Assembly: GCF_003449035.1 (NCBI RefSeq)
Contig: NZ_QRGB01000001.1
Coordinates: 2,170,001 to 2,234,000, forward strand
Length of the DNA: 64,000 bases
From: Pedobacter indicus
GTDB taxonomy: Bacteria > Bacteroidota > Bacteroidia > Sphingobacteriales > Sphingobacteriaceae
Direction of reading: 5' to 3'
Part shown: positions 18,832 to 27,390 of the stretch, one piece after another
Position numbering within the stretch: position 1 is the first letter of the stretch
How the letters are laid out: every line of letters begins with the position of its first letter
Program-made: the position numbers and the translations under genes
The notes under the pieces: model-generated
The model's input: the letters and a program-made list of their open reading frames with translations, nothing else
The model's database searches: none
What the model was told of the DNA's origin: nothing

Positions 18832-20550
18832 ATGAAAATATTTTCTAGATTCAGGGGGAACTCATTTACGGCTTTGCTTGCCTTTTGCGTAGGAGGGCTT
18901 ATCGTCTCTTCATGTCAGCAGGAATTTTCAAGGCTCATTCCGGATGAGGAATATAATGATTCAGTTTCGGTGACTTATGGTAATCCGAAAGTACTCTATT
19001 TAGTCGTTGACGGGGCGAGAGGGCAGTCAGTTCGCGATGCGCGTACAAAAAACATAACCGCTTTGCTCTCAAAATCTATCTATACATGGGTTTCTTTGAG
19101 TGACGAAACCGCTAATGACAAAGGTACCAATTGGGCCGATATGTTGACCGGCGTAAATAAAGACAAACATGGGGTCTTGGGTAACGATTTTTCTAACAAT
19201 AATTTAGAGAGTTATCCGCTTGTGTTTGATCGATTGAAAGCGTACGATGCAAACACTGAAATCAATGTTTATACAAGTTCACAGATATTTAAAAATAACT
19301 TGACATCTTCAGCAGACGTTAGCGAGTTCTTCACGACGGATACTCAGGTTAAAGAAGCCGTAATAACAAGTTTAGGAGATGAGTCAGCATCTTTTATTAT
19401 GGGGCATTTCACGTCTGTTGATCAAGCAGGTGCACAATATGGCTATGATATAAGTGTACCAGAATATAAAAATGCTATTGTAGATTTTGATGATTATTTA
19501 GGTGAAATTATTGAAGGGTTAAGAGCACGACCAAATTATGACACAGAAAATTGGCTAGTCATTGTAGCGTCTAGCAGGGGAGGGCACTATGTTTTGCCGG
19601 ATACTGAAAATGATAACACCATTTTTAGCAACACAGATGCTAATACATTTACTATCTTTCATTCAAGCCGTTATTCGACAAGATTTATTGGAAAGCCATA
19701 TTTGGGTAACCGCTACCAGGGTAGTTTCTTAAAATTTAATAACCAAGTGAATGCGCAGGTTACCGAGGGCGATAATTCGATTTATAACCTAGGTAATGAC
19801 GAATTTACGATTGAAATCAAAGTCAAGAAAAACCTGGGTCCAAACAATAATTATAAATTTTATTATCCGTCAATCCTAGGTAAGCGACCTGAGTGGTCAT
19901 CAGGTTGGCCATCAAATGGATGGGTGATTTTCTTGGAAGATAATTTTTGGATGTTCAATGCGCGCGGTACTGGTGGCGGTGAACAGGTGAGGGGTGGTAC
20001 CTTGTCAGATGCCACTTGGAATAGCTTAGCCGTTGTGGGTGTCAAGAGGGACAATAGACGATATGTACGAACTTTTACGAATGGTAACTTTAATAACGAG
20101 AGGGATATTACCGATTGGGGCAATTTAGACAATGCAGCCGATTTGACGCTAGGATATATAAATGGAAACGGTCATCGAGAACCTGATGCTTATTTAAGTG
20201 ATATCCGCATCTGGAAAGCCGCATTACCAGACTCTGTCATCAATCGATTCTCTTGTGACACGTATGTTGATCCAGGTCACCCGTATTATGACTACTTAAT
20301 AGGCTACTGGCCAGTAGTAGAGGGAGAAGGGAACATAATTAAAGACGAAGGCCCATTTAGTAGCCATATGACCTACAATGGCGATCCAACTTGGGATCGT
20401 TTGGCGGAGTATATCTGCGCACCCTCTATCGAGGATTTAGGTTCATTGGTGCCACGAAATATGGATATCCCGGCGCAAATCATAAGTTGGTATAAAATAC
20501 CCCGACAGGAAAGTTGGCAATTAGATGGTCGGGTTTGGCTAGATCAATAA
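18832..20550 (+). CDS. DUF4983/LamG lipoprotein with a degenerate alkaline-phosphatase-like domain
   Basis: A 572-residue lipoprotein (lipobox VSSC, Cys28). Residues about 50-290 have the fold signals of the alkaline phosphatase/NPP superfamily: VVDGARG (Asp60), KGTNWADMLTG with the usual nucleophile position Thr99, and a DxxG block at 197-200. However, the family's DxxGH has Ala201 instead of His, and the SDHG motif reads SSRGG (Ser248, Arg249), so three expected metal ligands are absent and hydrolysis is unlikely. Residues about 305-480 form a LamG/concanavalin-like domain (DEFTIEIKVKK, LTLGYINGNG), and the last 85 resemble DUF4983 (PSIEDLGSLVPRNMDIPAQI). Likely a glycan or protein binder on the surface; the pseudoenzyme reading is inference from motifs. 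Confidence 0.78.
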   Translation: MKIFSRFRGNSFTALLAFCVGGLIVSSCQQEFSRLIPDEEYNDSVSVTYGNPKVLYLVVDGARGQSVRDARTKNITALLSKSIYTWVSLSDETANDKGTNWADMLTGVNKDKHGVLGNDFSNNNLESYPLVFDRLKAYDANTEINVYTSSQIFKNNLTSSADVSEFFTTDTQVKEAVITSLGDESASFIMGHFTSVDQAGAQYGYDISVPEYKNAIVDFDDYLGEIIEGLRARPNYDTENWLVIVASSRGGHYVLPDTENDNTIFSNTDANTFTIFHSSRYSTRFIGKPYLGNRYQGSFLKFNNQVNAQVTEGDNSIYNLGNDEFTIEIKVKKNLGPNNNYKFYYPSILGKRPEWSSGWPSNGWVIFLEDNFWMFNARGTGGGEQVRGGTLSDATWNSLAVVGVKRDNRRYVRTFTNGNFNNERDITDWGNLDNAADLTLGYINGNGHREPDAYLSDIRIWKAALPDSVINRFSCDTYVDPGHPYYDYLIGYWPVVEGEGNIIKDEGPFSSHMTYNGDPTWDRLAEYICAPSIEDLGSLVPRNMDIPAQIISWYKIPRQESWQLDGRVWLDQ

Positions 20551-20599
20551 AGTTTTGCTGAAAGTGGTTTTTAGTAATTAATAAGAAAAATAAACAAGT

Positions 20600-22030
20600 A
20601 TGAAAAGACTTACTTATTATATATCCGGGGCTATACTCATCTTTTGTTTAGCACATCTTTATTCATGCCAGAAGCGTGAATTAGAAGATTTCTCGCTGGC
20701 TAAAGGTACTGGCCTCACAGTTTCAGCGGGAACTATTATCGGAGAGGTGGAAAAAAATAATGAAAATGTCGCGTTCGAAGTTGGTATCTCTTTGTCAGCC
20801 CCTGCAGATAAAGCTTTCCAAGTCGGACTAGAATTAAACAATGACACCATCAATGCCCTTATCGAAAGTGGAACGTTAGAGAATACAGTACCGGTTCCTT
20901 TGGGTTCATTCACAATTCCTAATGTAGCGGTTGTTCCATTCGGGGTAGATTATGCAAAATTTAAAATTCAAGTCAGTATTTCGGCGTTCGAACGTAACTA
21001 TGGTAAAAAGTTAGCACTGGCGATTAACCTAGTAGATCCTACGAAAGGAAACAAGACAGATGGCGATAGTCAAACAGCCATCTTGATGCTTGATTCGAGA
21101 GAACTTCTTGAAGAGAGTGAAATTCATTATCTGTCTGTTACTAATCAGGAGAATGGGATACTAAATGTCGAACGAGGCGTTAATTACCGTGTTTCATCAG
21201 CTGGGCTTACTATTCCCTTGGGAATTAGTCTCGCCGGCGTTCCCGGGCGCTCTTATACTGTCAAAGCCGAATACAATATAGATACCATTGCTTCTCTGAT
21301 TGCCAGTGGTATACTTCCCGATAATATTAAAGCACTTCAAGAAAACGAATTTAATTTGGATACCCTCATTAATGTTGGGAGCAACATTAGCGACGCGCCG
21401 TTTGAATTTAGTATTCCGTGGAATACAATGGATAATAACTTGGAAAATCCGGTGGCTGTAGTTATTAGTTTACGGGATCCTTCACGACATGTTCTGCATC
21501 CGGTAGAAAAAACTGTTGTCGTTATTGTCGATCCCTCTGTCAGCCTTGACAACAACTCCTACCTTCCTGGATCGGGAAGTGGGTTGCTTGCCGAGTATTT
21601 CAAAGGCACTCAACTCCTTGATGAAGATGGCAGGCAACCCGACTTGGTTAGGATAGATGAGCGTATTGACTTCGTTGGATGGGAACCTTTTCCGGGTGCG
21701 GGCGATAATTGGTCAGTTAGGTGGACAGGGGAATTCTTTGCACCGGTTCGTGGCGAATATACCTTCTATCAAACACAGTGGGACGATGGAGCCCGGCTCA
21801 TTGTTGACGGAAAAGTTTTGGTTGACGATTTCACTACAGAATGGGATAAACCGACTCGGTTTGGCAGGATATTCCTCGAAAGAGGTCAACGTTATACTAT
21901 TGAAGCGCATCATCGTGAAAATGTTGGAGGACAACAAGCGAAATTAGAATTTGAAGTTGCTTCCGAGGGCATTGCTAGACAGATTATACCTCGATCGCTT
22001 TTATATCCGGCTGGTCAAACTGAGGAATAA
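20600..22030 (+). CDS. DUF1735 lipoprotein with C-terminal PA14 domain
   Basis: A 476-residue lipoprotein (lipobox YSC, Cys23). Two DUF1735-like beta sandwiches occur at about 40-155 and 175-310, with matching phrases FEVGISLSAPADKAFQVGLELN and TIPLGISLAGVPGRSYTVKAEYN. Residues about 325-476 are a PA14 domain: SGLLAEYFKGTQLL, FFAPVRGEYTFYQTQWDDGARLIVDG and RYTIEAHHRENVGGQQAKLEF. PA14 domains bind glycans in adhesins and glycosidases; DUF1735 proteins often sit beside SusC/SusD as surface glycan-binding proteins. No enzyme motif. It lies 49 bp after the DUF4983 gene and 14 bp before the PKD gene. Confidence 0.85.
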   Translation: MKRLTYYISGAILIFCLAHLYSCQKRELEDFSLAKGTGLTVSAGTIIGEVEKNNENVAFEVGISLSAPADKAFQVGLELNNDTINALIESGTLENTVPVPLGSFTIPNVAVVPFGVDYAKFKIQVSISAFERNYGKKLALAINLVDPTKGNKTDGDSQTAILMLDSRELLEESEIHYLSVTNQENGILNVERGVNYRVSSAGLTIPLGISLAGVPGRSYTVKAEYNIDTIASLIASGILPDNIKALQENEFNLDTLINVGSNISDAPFEFSIPWNTMDNNLENPVAVVISLRDPSRHVLHPVEKTVVVIVDPSVSLDNNSYLPGSGSGLLAEYFKGTQLLDEDGRQPDLVRIDERIDFVGWEPFPGAGDNWSVRWTGEFFAPVRGEYTFYQTQWDDGARLIVDGKVLVDDFTTEWDKPTRFGRIFLERGQRYTIEAHHRENVGGQQAKLEFEVASEGIARQIIPRSLLYPAGQTEE

Positions 22031-22044
22031 ATATTTATTATTAA

Positions 22045-23097
22045 ATGAATCTAAAGATGGTAAAGAGACAAAATATATTTTACATTGCTTATCTCATTTT
22101 TATGACGATGGTGATCGTCTCGTCATGCAGCAAAGAAGAAGCTCTTCCTCCTGTCGAAGTAGATCAGCCAAAACCCACAGCTGATTTTAGCTATAAGTTA
22201 GTGGATGAAAACGATCCGTTTACAATTGTATTCGATAATGCGTCGTCTAATTTTGATGAAGTGCGGTGGGAATTTGGTGACGATAGCACTACGTATGATG
22301 AGAATCCGACTCATACTTATATTAATACTGGTGAATACAAGGTACGGATGATTGTTACGAATGAACAGGGCTATTGGGCACAGAAAGAAACGGTAATCGA
22401 ATTGTTTCCCGATAGTTTATTAGGTTTTAAAGCAGATTTGGGTGGAGACGGACTATTAACACTTTCATTAAACAGGCCATTTAATAGTCAGTCCATTGGA
22501 TGGTTCAAAGGACAAGGTACACTTGCCGAACAAGTTGGAGAAGGTGAAACAGCAAAAATATCGGTTGATCCAGGTGTCTTTGAGCAATATTCAGTAAGAG
22601 TTGTCACGCCAAAAGGATCTAAAATTGAAGTGGACGCTTTGGTTAGTACTCAAGGAGTCGTAAATGATGTTACGGAACAAGCGTATTTTTCCGTCTCGCG
22701 AGATAATGACCAGGGTAAGACCGCAGGAGAGGGCTCGTTAAAACTAATCGATAATAACCGCCAATCGAAATTTCTTCAATTTAACTATACAGGAGATTTG
22801 TGGACCCAGTTCGATTATGACAATAAACCAGTAGTGATTAGCGCTTATATGGTGACGTCGGCTAATGATGCCCCGGAACGAGACCCTAAGGATTGGGTTT
22901 TAGAAGCTTCGGATGACGGTGTCGCATGGATTGTGTTAGATTCACAAGTGGATCAGATATTTGAAACCCGGTTTTTGGAAAAAATATACATCTTCGAAAA
23001 TATTACTCCATATCGCTACTATCGGATGAATTTTAAAGCAAATCAGGGAGCCGGGTTAATTCAGATTGCGGAGTTGAGATTACTGAGTAAACCTTAG
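22045..23097 (+). CDS. PKD-domain lipoprotein with discoidin-like C-terminal domain
   Basis: A 350-residue lipoprotein (lipobox VSSC, Cys28; ATG 22057 is an alternative start). Residues about 45-122 are a PKD domain with the hallmark WEFGDDSTTYDENPTHTY. Residues about 215-350 look like an F5/8 type C domain: SANDAPERDPKDWVLEAS and YRYYRMNFKANQGAG closely parallel the C-terminus of the fasciclin protein at 9415-10515 (SANDAPDRDPADWNLQGS; YKFYRLNITRNNG). PKD and discoidin modules are non-catalytic binding or spacer domains. Position near the end of the surface operon supports a structural or ligand-binding role. Confidence 0.83.
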   Translation: MNLKMVKRQNIFYIAYLIFMTMVIVSSCSKEEALPPVEVDQPKPTADFSYKLVDENDPFTIVFDNASSNFDEVRWEFGDDSTTYDENPTHTYINTGEYKVRMIVTNEQGYWAQKETVIELFPDSLLGFKADLGGDGLLTLSLNRPFNSQSIGWFKGQGTLAEQVGEGETAKISVDPGVFEQYSVRVVTPKGSKIEVDALVSTQGVVNDVTEQAYFSVSRDNDQGKTAGEGSLKLIDNNRQSKFLQFNYTGDLWTQFDYDNKPVVISAYMVTSANDAPERDPKDWVLEASDDGVAWIVLDSQVDQIFETRFLEKIYIFENITPYRYYRMNFKANQGAGLIQIAELRLLSKP

Positions 23098-23142
23098 CAG
23101 CTAGATCAATAAATAAATATGTCGTATGTATAGTCCGTAATT

Positions 23143-25878
23143 ATGAAAAGATCTGCTCTCTTGTATTTTTTGTTTCTGTTTATGATACCTTTTCAAGGTT
23201 TTTCACAGAATATGTTGGAGCAGATTATTAATCCCCTCGAGCAGTGGGCGGACCGTTTTCCACAAGAAAAGGTTTACATCCATATGGATCGACCGTATTA
23301 TACTTCAGGTGATACGATCTGGATGAAAGCTTATATCATGGCAGGAGGCAGGCATCAACTATCTGCTATTAGTGGAGCGGTTTATGTAGATTTGATCAAT
23401 GAAACCGATTCATTAACTGCTGCATTAAAGCTTCCAGTAATGGCTGGTTTGGCCTTTGGGAATATTGATTTACCTGTTGACTTGGAGCCTGGAAACTATC
23501 GACTAAGGGCATACACGCAATGGATGCGTAATGGAGATCCCGACTATTTCTACGATCATCCATTTATAATAGGCAGTATCGCTCCGAAAAAAGCAAACTC
23601 AAAGATTTCCTTTTCGTATGATCAGGACGGTTCAGATCCTCGTCTGTTGGCAACTATTAGTTATTTAGATAGTAATTCGAAACCTATTGCTGATGAGCGG
23701 ATCTTTTATCAAATTAGGACTGCAAATGAAGTTATCCTTACAGATAATGTAAAGACTGACACAAATGGCCAATTGGAAATCGAAGTGAAAACATCAGTAC
23801 TTGAAAAAAAAGGGGTTGATATCAATAGCCTATATATTTTAAGTGAGGTTGAGACAGAAAAAAACCAATGGGACAGACAAACTTTTCCCATTCCTTATCA
23901 GAAGGCCGATGTTCAATTCTTTCCGGAGAGCGGTCATCTAGTGGCAGGGCTGCCTGTACGGGTAGCTTTTAAAGCGATAGGCGCTAAAGGCTTAGGTGTC
24001 GATATGAGAGGAGTTGTAAAAGACTCGAAAGGTAACGTCGTTAGTGAATTTCAAAGCGAACATCTTGGTATGGGTGTATTAAACATCACACCATCTGAGG
24101 GTGAATCCTATGAAGCTGTTGTAGAATTGCCCGATGGAACAAGTTTGACTGCCGCCTTGCCCGATGTTCTGCCACAGGGTTACGTCCTTAGTATCTTTCC
24201 GCAAGCGGAAAGCGATACATTGGTTGTGCGTATCTTATCGTCTGATCAAAGCTTTGGTTCGGTTAGTTTAATTGCTCAAAATAATGGTGAGGTGCTGTTT
24301 GCCGGAGGCTTCGATATCAATAAAAGTCTTAACACCTTGCGGCTTCCAATTCAAGATTTTCCTCTAGGTATTACGCAGTTTACTTTGTTTAATGCAGATG
24401 GGAAGCCTGTGAATGAAAGGTTGGTGTTTATTGAAAAGTTTGATGAATTTACTGTTGTTCCGGAACTGGATAAAGAATCTTACGGTGCTCGTGAATTAGT
24501 CAAATTGAGCTTAAAGGCTGTCGATTCTAATAACAATTTGGTGCGAGGACGCTTTTCGGCTTCCGTTATTAACGAAAATGATATCGCTGTCGACCCTGAA
24601 TCCGAAAGTTCTATATTTTCTGAGCTACTATTGCGATCTGAAATTAAGGGCTATATCGAAAAACCCAATTATTATTTTACGGACATTGATACAAAGAAAA
24701 CGGATCATCTGGATATTTTAATGTTAACACAAGGGTATCGGAAGTTTAACTGGGACACATTACTTGCCAATGAATTAGCGCCTATTGAATTTCCACCAGA
24801 GGAATTGACCACGAAAATCAACGGTAAACTGCAGACTCTACTGGGCAAACCAGTAGCAAATGGGAACATTATCCTGAATTCTTTTGCCGCACAGGTGACT
24901 TTAGATACTATAACTGACGAAAAAGGCAATTTTGTTTTTGACAATTTATTGTTGACCGATAGCCTAAGCTTTTCTGTTCAAGGTTTATCTCCAAAGGGGA
25001 AGGACAATGTTGAGATTTTATTAGATGGTATACCGGGTATGCCGATTACTTCAACACGAAACCGAGGTGACTATATGATTGATCCACAAGATTCGTTGAA
25101 AACGTATCTTGAAAGGGTTAAAAAGAATGATGATGCTCTTTCTAAATTGGGCTTAGAAAGCCGAGTTATTCACCTTGAGACGGTGACTGTTACCAAACAG
25201 TCGAGCATCCGAAGCTCTAGTAATTTAAATCCTTCGGGGAGGGCGGACCAAACGATTTCTGCTAACGAACTGAAGGCTTGCCCTACGTTGCGATCCTGTT
25301 TAGAAGGTCGGTTACGTGGTGTACGTTTTGTAACCGAACAAACAAGTGTCGGACCGGTAAGCTTCCCGGTAACTACGCGGGGGAATGGTAAAATGCAGGT
25401 GCTCATCGACGGTCGCCTTCTCCGCCAAGACAGTGAGGGTGATTTGATGGATATCGCGGGAGTCTTTGATCAGAATATGATAGACCCGGCAAGCATTTTA
25501 AATATTGAAGTATTACGATCACCATCATTAACAGCTGTATACGGTTCAGAAGGATCCAACGGTGTTATTATTATCAATACAAAAGGGTGGACTCCCGGCC
25601 AGCGTACGGTTTATAATATTAAAACATATACCCCTCAGGGTTATAGCAATGTCAGGGAGTTCTATTCGCCGAAATATGGGGTTAGCGATCTTCTGGATAC
25701 TAAGGCAGATACAAGGAGTACAATTTATTGGAATCCGATTGTGCAGACGGATGCATCCGGAGAAACATTACTAGAGTATTATAACGCTGGTGAGGGCTCA
25801 TACCGTGTCGTTATCGAAGGTGTAGCCATTGATGGAGGCATCACCAGAAAGGTCATCAGGTACAATGTTGGTAATTAG
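23143..25878 (+). CDS. Macroglobulin-like protein with TonB-dependent receptor plug domain but no barrel
   Basis: A 911-residue exported protein (signal peptide to about GFSQ, residues 19-22). The N-terminal part is of the MG2/alpha-2-macroglobulin-like kind common in Bacteroidota (KVYIHMDRPYYTSGDTIWMKAY, about residues 43-64). A carboxypeptidase-regulatory-like sandwich follows at about 555-640 (GKPVANGNIILNS). Near 705-815 is a plug domain (ACPTLRSCLEGRLRGVRFV, MQVLIDGRLLRQ, IEVLRSPSLTAVYGSEGSNG). After it only about 90 residues remain, ending in a macroglobulin-like strand set (IYWNPIVQTDASGETLLEYY), so there is no 22-stranded barrel. Its plug might contact SusC, TonB or an accessory protein. 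It is the last gene of the operon; function unproven. Confidence 0.82.
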   Translation: MKRSALLYFLFLFMIPFQGFSQNMLEQIINPLEQWADRFPQEKVYIHMDRPYYTSGDTIWMKAYIMAGGRHQLSAISGAVYVDLINETDSLTAALKLPVMAGLAFGNIDLPVDLEPGNYRLRAYTQWMRNGDPDYFYDHPFIIGSIAPKKANSKISFSYDQDGSDPRLLATISYLDSNSKPIADERIFYQIRTANEVILTDNVKTDTNGQLEIEVKTSVLEKKGVDINSLYILSEVETEKNQWDRQTFPIPYQKADVQFFPESGHLVAGLPVRVAFKAIGAKGLGVDMRGVVKDSKGNVVSEFQSEHLGMGVLNITPSEGESYEAVVELPDGTSLTAALPDVLPQGYVLSIFPQAESDTLVVRILSSDQSFGSVSLIAQNNGEVLFAGGFDINKSLNTLRLPIQDFPLGITQFTLFNADGKPVNERLVFIEKFDEFTVVPELDKESYGARELVKLSLKAVDSNNNLVRGRFSASVINENDIAVDPESESSIFSELLLRSEIKGYIEKPNYYFTDIDTKKTDHLDILMLTQGYRKFNWDTLLANELAPIEFPPEELTTKINGKLQTLLGKPVANGNIILNSFAAQVTLDTITDEKGNFVFDNLLLTDSLSFSVQGLSPKGKDNVEILLDGIPGMPITSTRNRGDYMIDPQDSLKTYLERVKKNDDALSKLGLESRVIHLETVTVTKQSSIRSSSNLNPSGRADQTISANELKACPTLRSCLEGRLRGVRFVTEQTSVGPVSFPVTTRGNGKMQVLIDGRLLRQDSEGDLMDIAGVFDQNMIDPASILNIEVLRSPSLTAVYGSEGSNGVIIINTKGWTPGQRTVYNIKTYTPQGYSNVREFYSPKYGVSDLLDTKADTRSTIYWNPIVQTDASGETLLEYYNAGEGSYRVVIEGVAIDGGITRKVIRYNVGN

Positions 25879-25939
25879 CAACTTACAAGGCAATATATTT
25901 TTCTGTAACAAAAAAGTTATGTGTTCATTATTGCTTTGC

Positions 25940-25951
25940 TAAAACGTTTTA
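25940..25951. promoter_or_regulatory. LacI-type palindromic operator upstream of the DUF1080 gene
   Basis: TAAAACGTTTTA is a perfect 12-bp palindrome with a central CG, typical of LacI/GalR-family sites. It lies 41 bp before the ATG at 25992, directly after a TTTG at 25935-25938 that could be a -33 element, so a bound repressor would cover the promoter. No clear -7 box was found. The 113-bp gap here is the largest since the start of the surface operon, which supports a new transcription unit. Confidence 0.45.
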
Positions 25952-25991
25952 ATATTTTTATCGAAATTTGAAATCATTATTTAACCAATTC

Positions 25992-27386
25992 ATGTTGAAA
26001 AGAAGAAACTACTTAGGCCTTTTGGGCGTCGGTATCGGATTTTGGACTCTCAGTGCGGGCTTTAGTATACACGAGACAGCGAGTGATCCGGTTACCTTAC
26101 AGGATTTAACAGCTTTTAACCAACCGGGAAAAAGCTGGCAAATGGCAGGGAATGTGTATGGCAACATTTCAGAAAAAAATGAACTTACTGTTTCGAGCGG
26201 ATCGGGAATTCTTGTAAACAACCCGTCTCGAAGGGTAAAAGGTGAAGATTTATTTACGAAAGCTGAATTAGGCGATATCGAGCTGGAGCTGGATTATCTT
26301 TTACCTAGCAATGGAAACTCAGGTATCTATTTACAGGGTCGGTATGAAGTTCAATTGTTTGATTCTTGGGAAGAGAATCAAATAACTTCGGCTAGCAATG
26401 GCGGAATATACAATGTTGTACCACCTCGCGTAAATGCAAGTAAAGCACCAGGCCTCTGGCAAAACTTAAAAATCGGCTTTCAGGCACCTCGTTTTGATGC
26501 GAGCGGAAATAAAACTGAAAACGCACGATTGCTTTACGTATTAATAAATGGTGTATTGGTTCAGGAAAACGTTGAGCTGGCAGGCCCCACACAGGGAGCG
26601 ATTAGCAAAGATGAAGTTGCCAAAGCGCCGTTAAGAATTCAAGGAGATCATGGTGCAGTTGCATTGAGGAATATTACCATCAATGAGTTGGATAATAAAG
26701 CTGATGGCAATAGTAATAACCGAAATGCTAAAGATCCTATTTTATTGGACGCACCGGTTACCACAATCCTAAGAAGCTTTATGAATTTAGATAACCGCGA
26801 AAAGTCGGTACACGCGGTTTCTGTGGGTAGCCCCCAAGGTGTGCATTATACCTATGATATGGATTATGGTGCCTTGGTTCAAGTGTGGCGTGGCGACTTC
26901 CTGGATACCACACCTATGTGGGATGGGAGAGGAAACGGAACCTCAACGCCTCGTGGCGCTGTTCAGCGTTTCGGAAAACCTGTATTAAGCCTTGCTAAAT
27001 TAGCTGATAATCAAAGCACATGGCCTGTTGATACTGCGGGTACTCAATTTCGTCAAAAAGGATATGCGGTGAATGCTGACAATCAACCTACGTTTAAATA
27101 TCTTATCTACGGTACTGAGGTAGAGGATTTCGTTCAGGCGAGAACTGATGGTAAAGGCTTTAATCGGACTATCCGGGTTAAGGATGCAGACGGATTATCG
27201 TTGCGTCTCGCTTCAGCTTCGAAAATAGAAGAAACATCACGTGGTAGCTACATCATTGGCGATAAGGAATACTATTTGAACCTGGATAATGCCAAATCAA
27301 ATAAGCCGTTCATTCGTAATGTTGATGGCGGTCAGGAGTTGATCGTTCCGGTTCGAGGTGAAATCAGCTATACTATTTTATTTTAA
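25992..27386 (+). CDS. DUF1080 (3-keto-disaccharide hydrolase-type) exported protein
   Basis: A 464-residue protein. The frame is open from TTG 25968, but ATG 25992 starts a good signal peptide (MLKRRNYLGLLGVGIGFWTL). Residues about 45-235 form the concanavalin-like DUF1080 sandwich: LELDYLLPSNGNSGIYLQGR is the family signature, followed by RYEVQLFDSW and PLRIQGDHGAVALRNI. Residues 260-464 are a second beta-rich domain (VGSPQGVHYTYDMDYGALVQ; LVQVWRGDF) that I do not recognise by name. DUF1080 members include enzymes that cleave 3-keto-glycosides and lectin-like binders. It is 4 bp ahead of a dehydrogenase-like cytochrome protein, so the pair may act on oxidised sugars in the periplasm; that is inference. 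Confidence 0.85.
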   Translation: MLKRRNYLGLLGVGIGFWTLSAGFSIHETASDPVTLQDLTAFNQPGKSWQMAGNVYGNISEKNELTVSSGSGILVNNPSRRVKGEDLFTKAELGDIELELDYLLPSNGNSGIYLQGRYEVQLFDSWEENQITSASNGGIYNVVPPRVNASKAPGLWQNLKIGFQAPRFDASGNKTENARLLYVLINGVLVQENVELAGPTQGAISKDEVAKAPLRIQGDHGAVALRNITINELDNKADGNSNNRNAKDPILLDAPVTTILRSFMNLDNREKSVHAVSVGSPQGVHYTYDMDYGALVQVWRGDFLDTTPMWDGRGNGTSTPRGAVQRFGKPVLSLAKLADNQSTWPVDTAGTQFRQKGYAVNADNQPTFKYLIYGTEVEDFVQARTDGKGFNRTIRVKDADGLSLRLASASKIEETSRGSYIIGDKEYYLNLDNAKSNKPFIRNVDGGQELIVPVRGEISYTILF

Positions 27387-27390
27387 GTGA

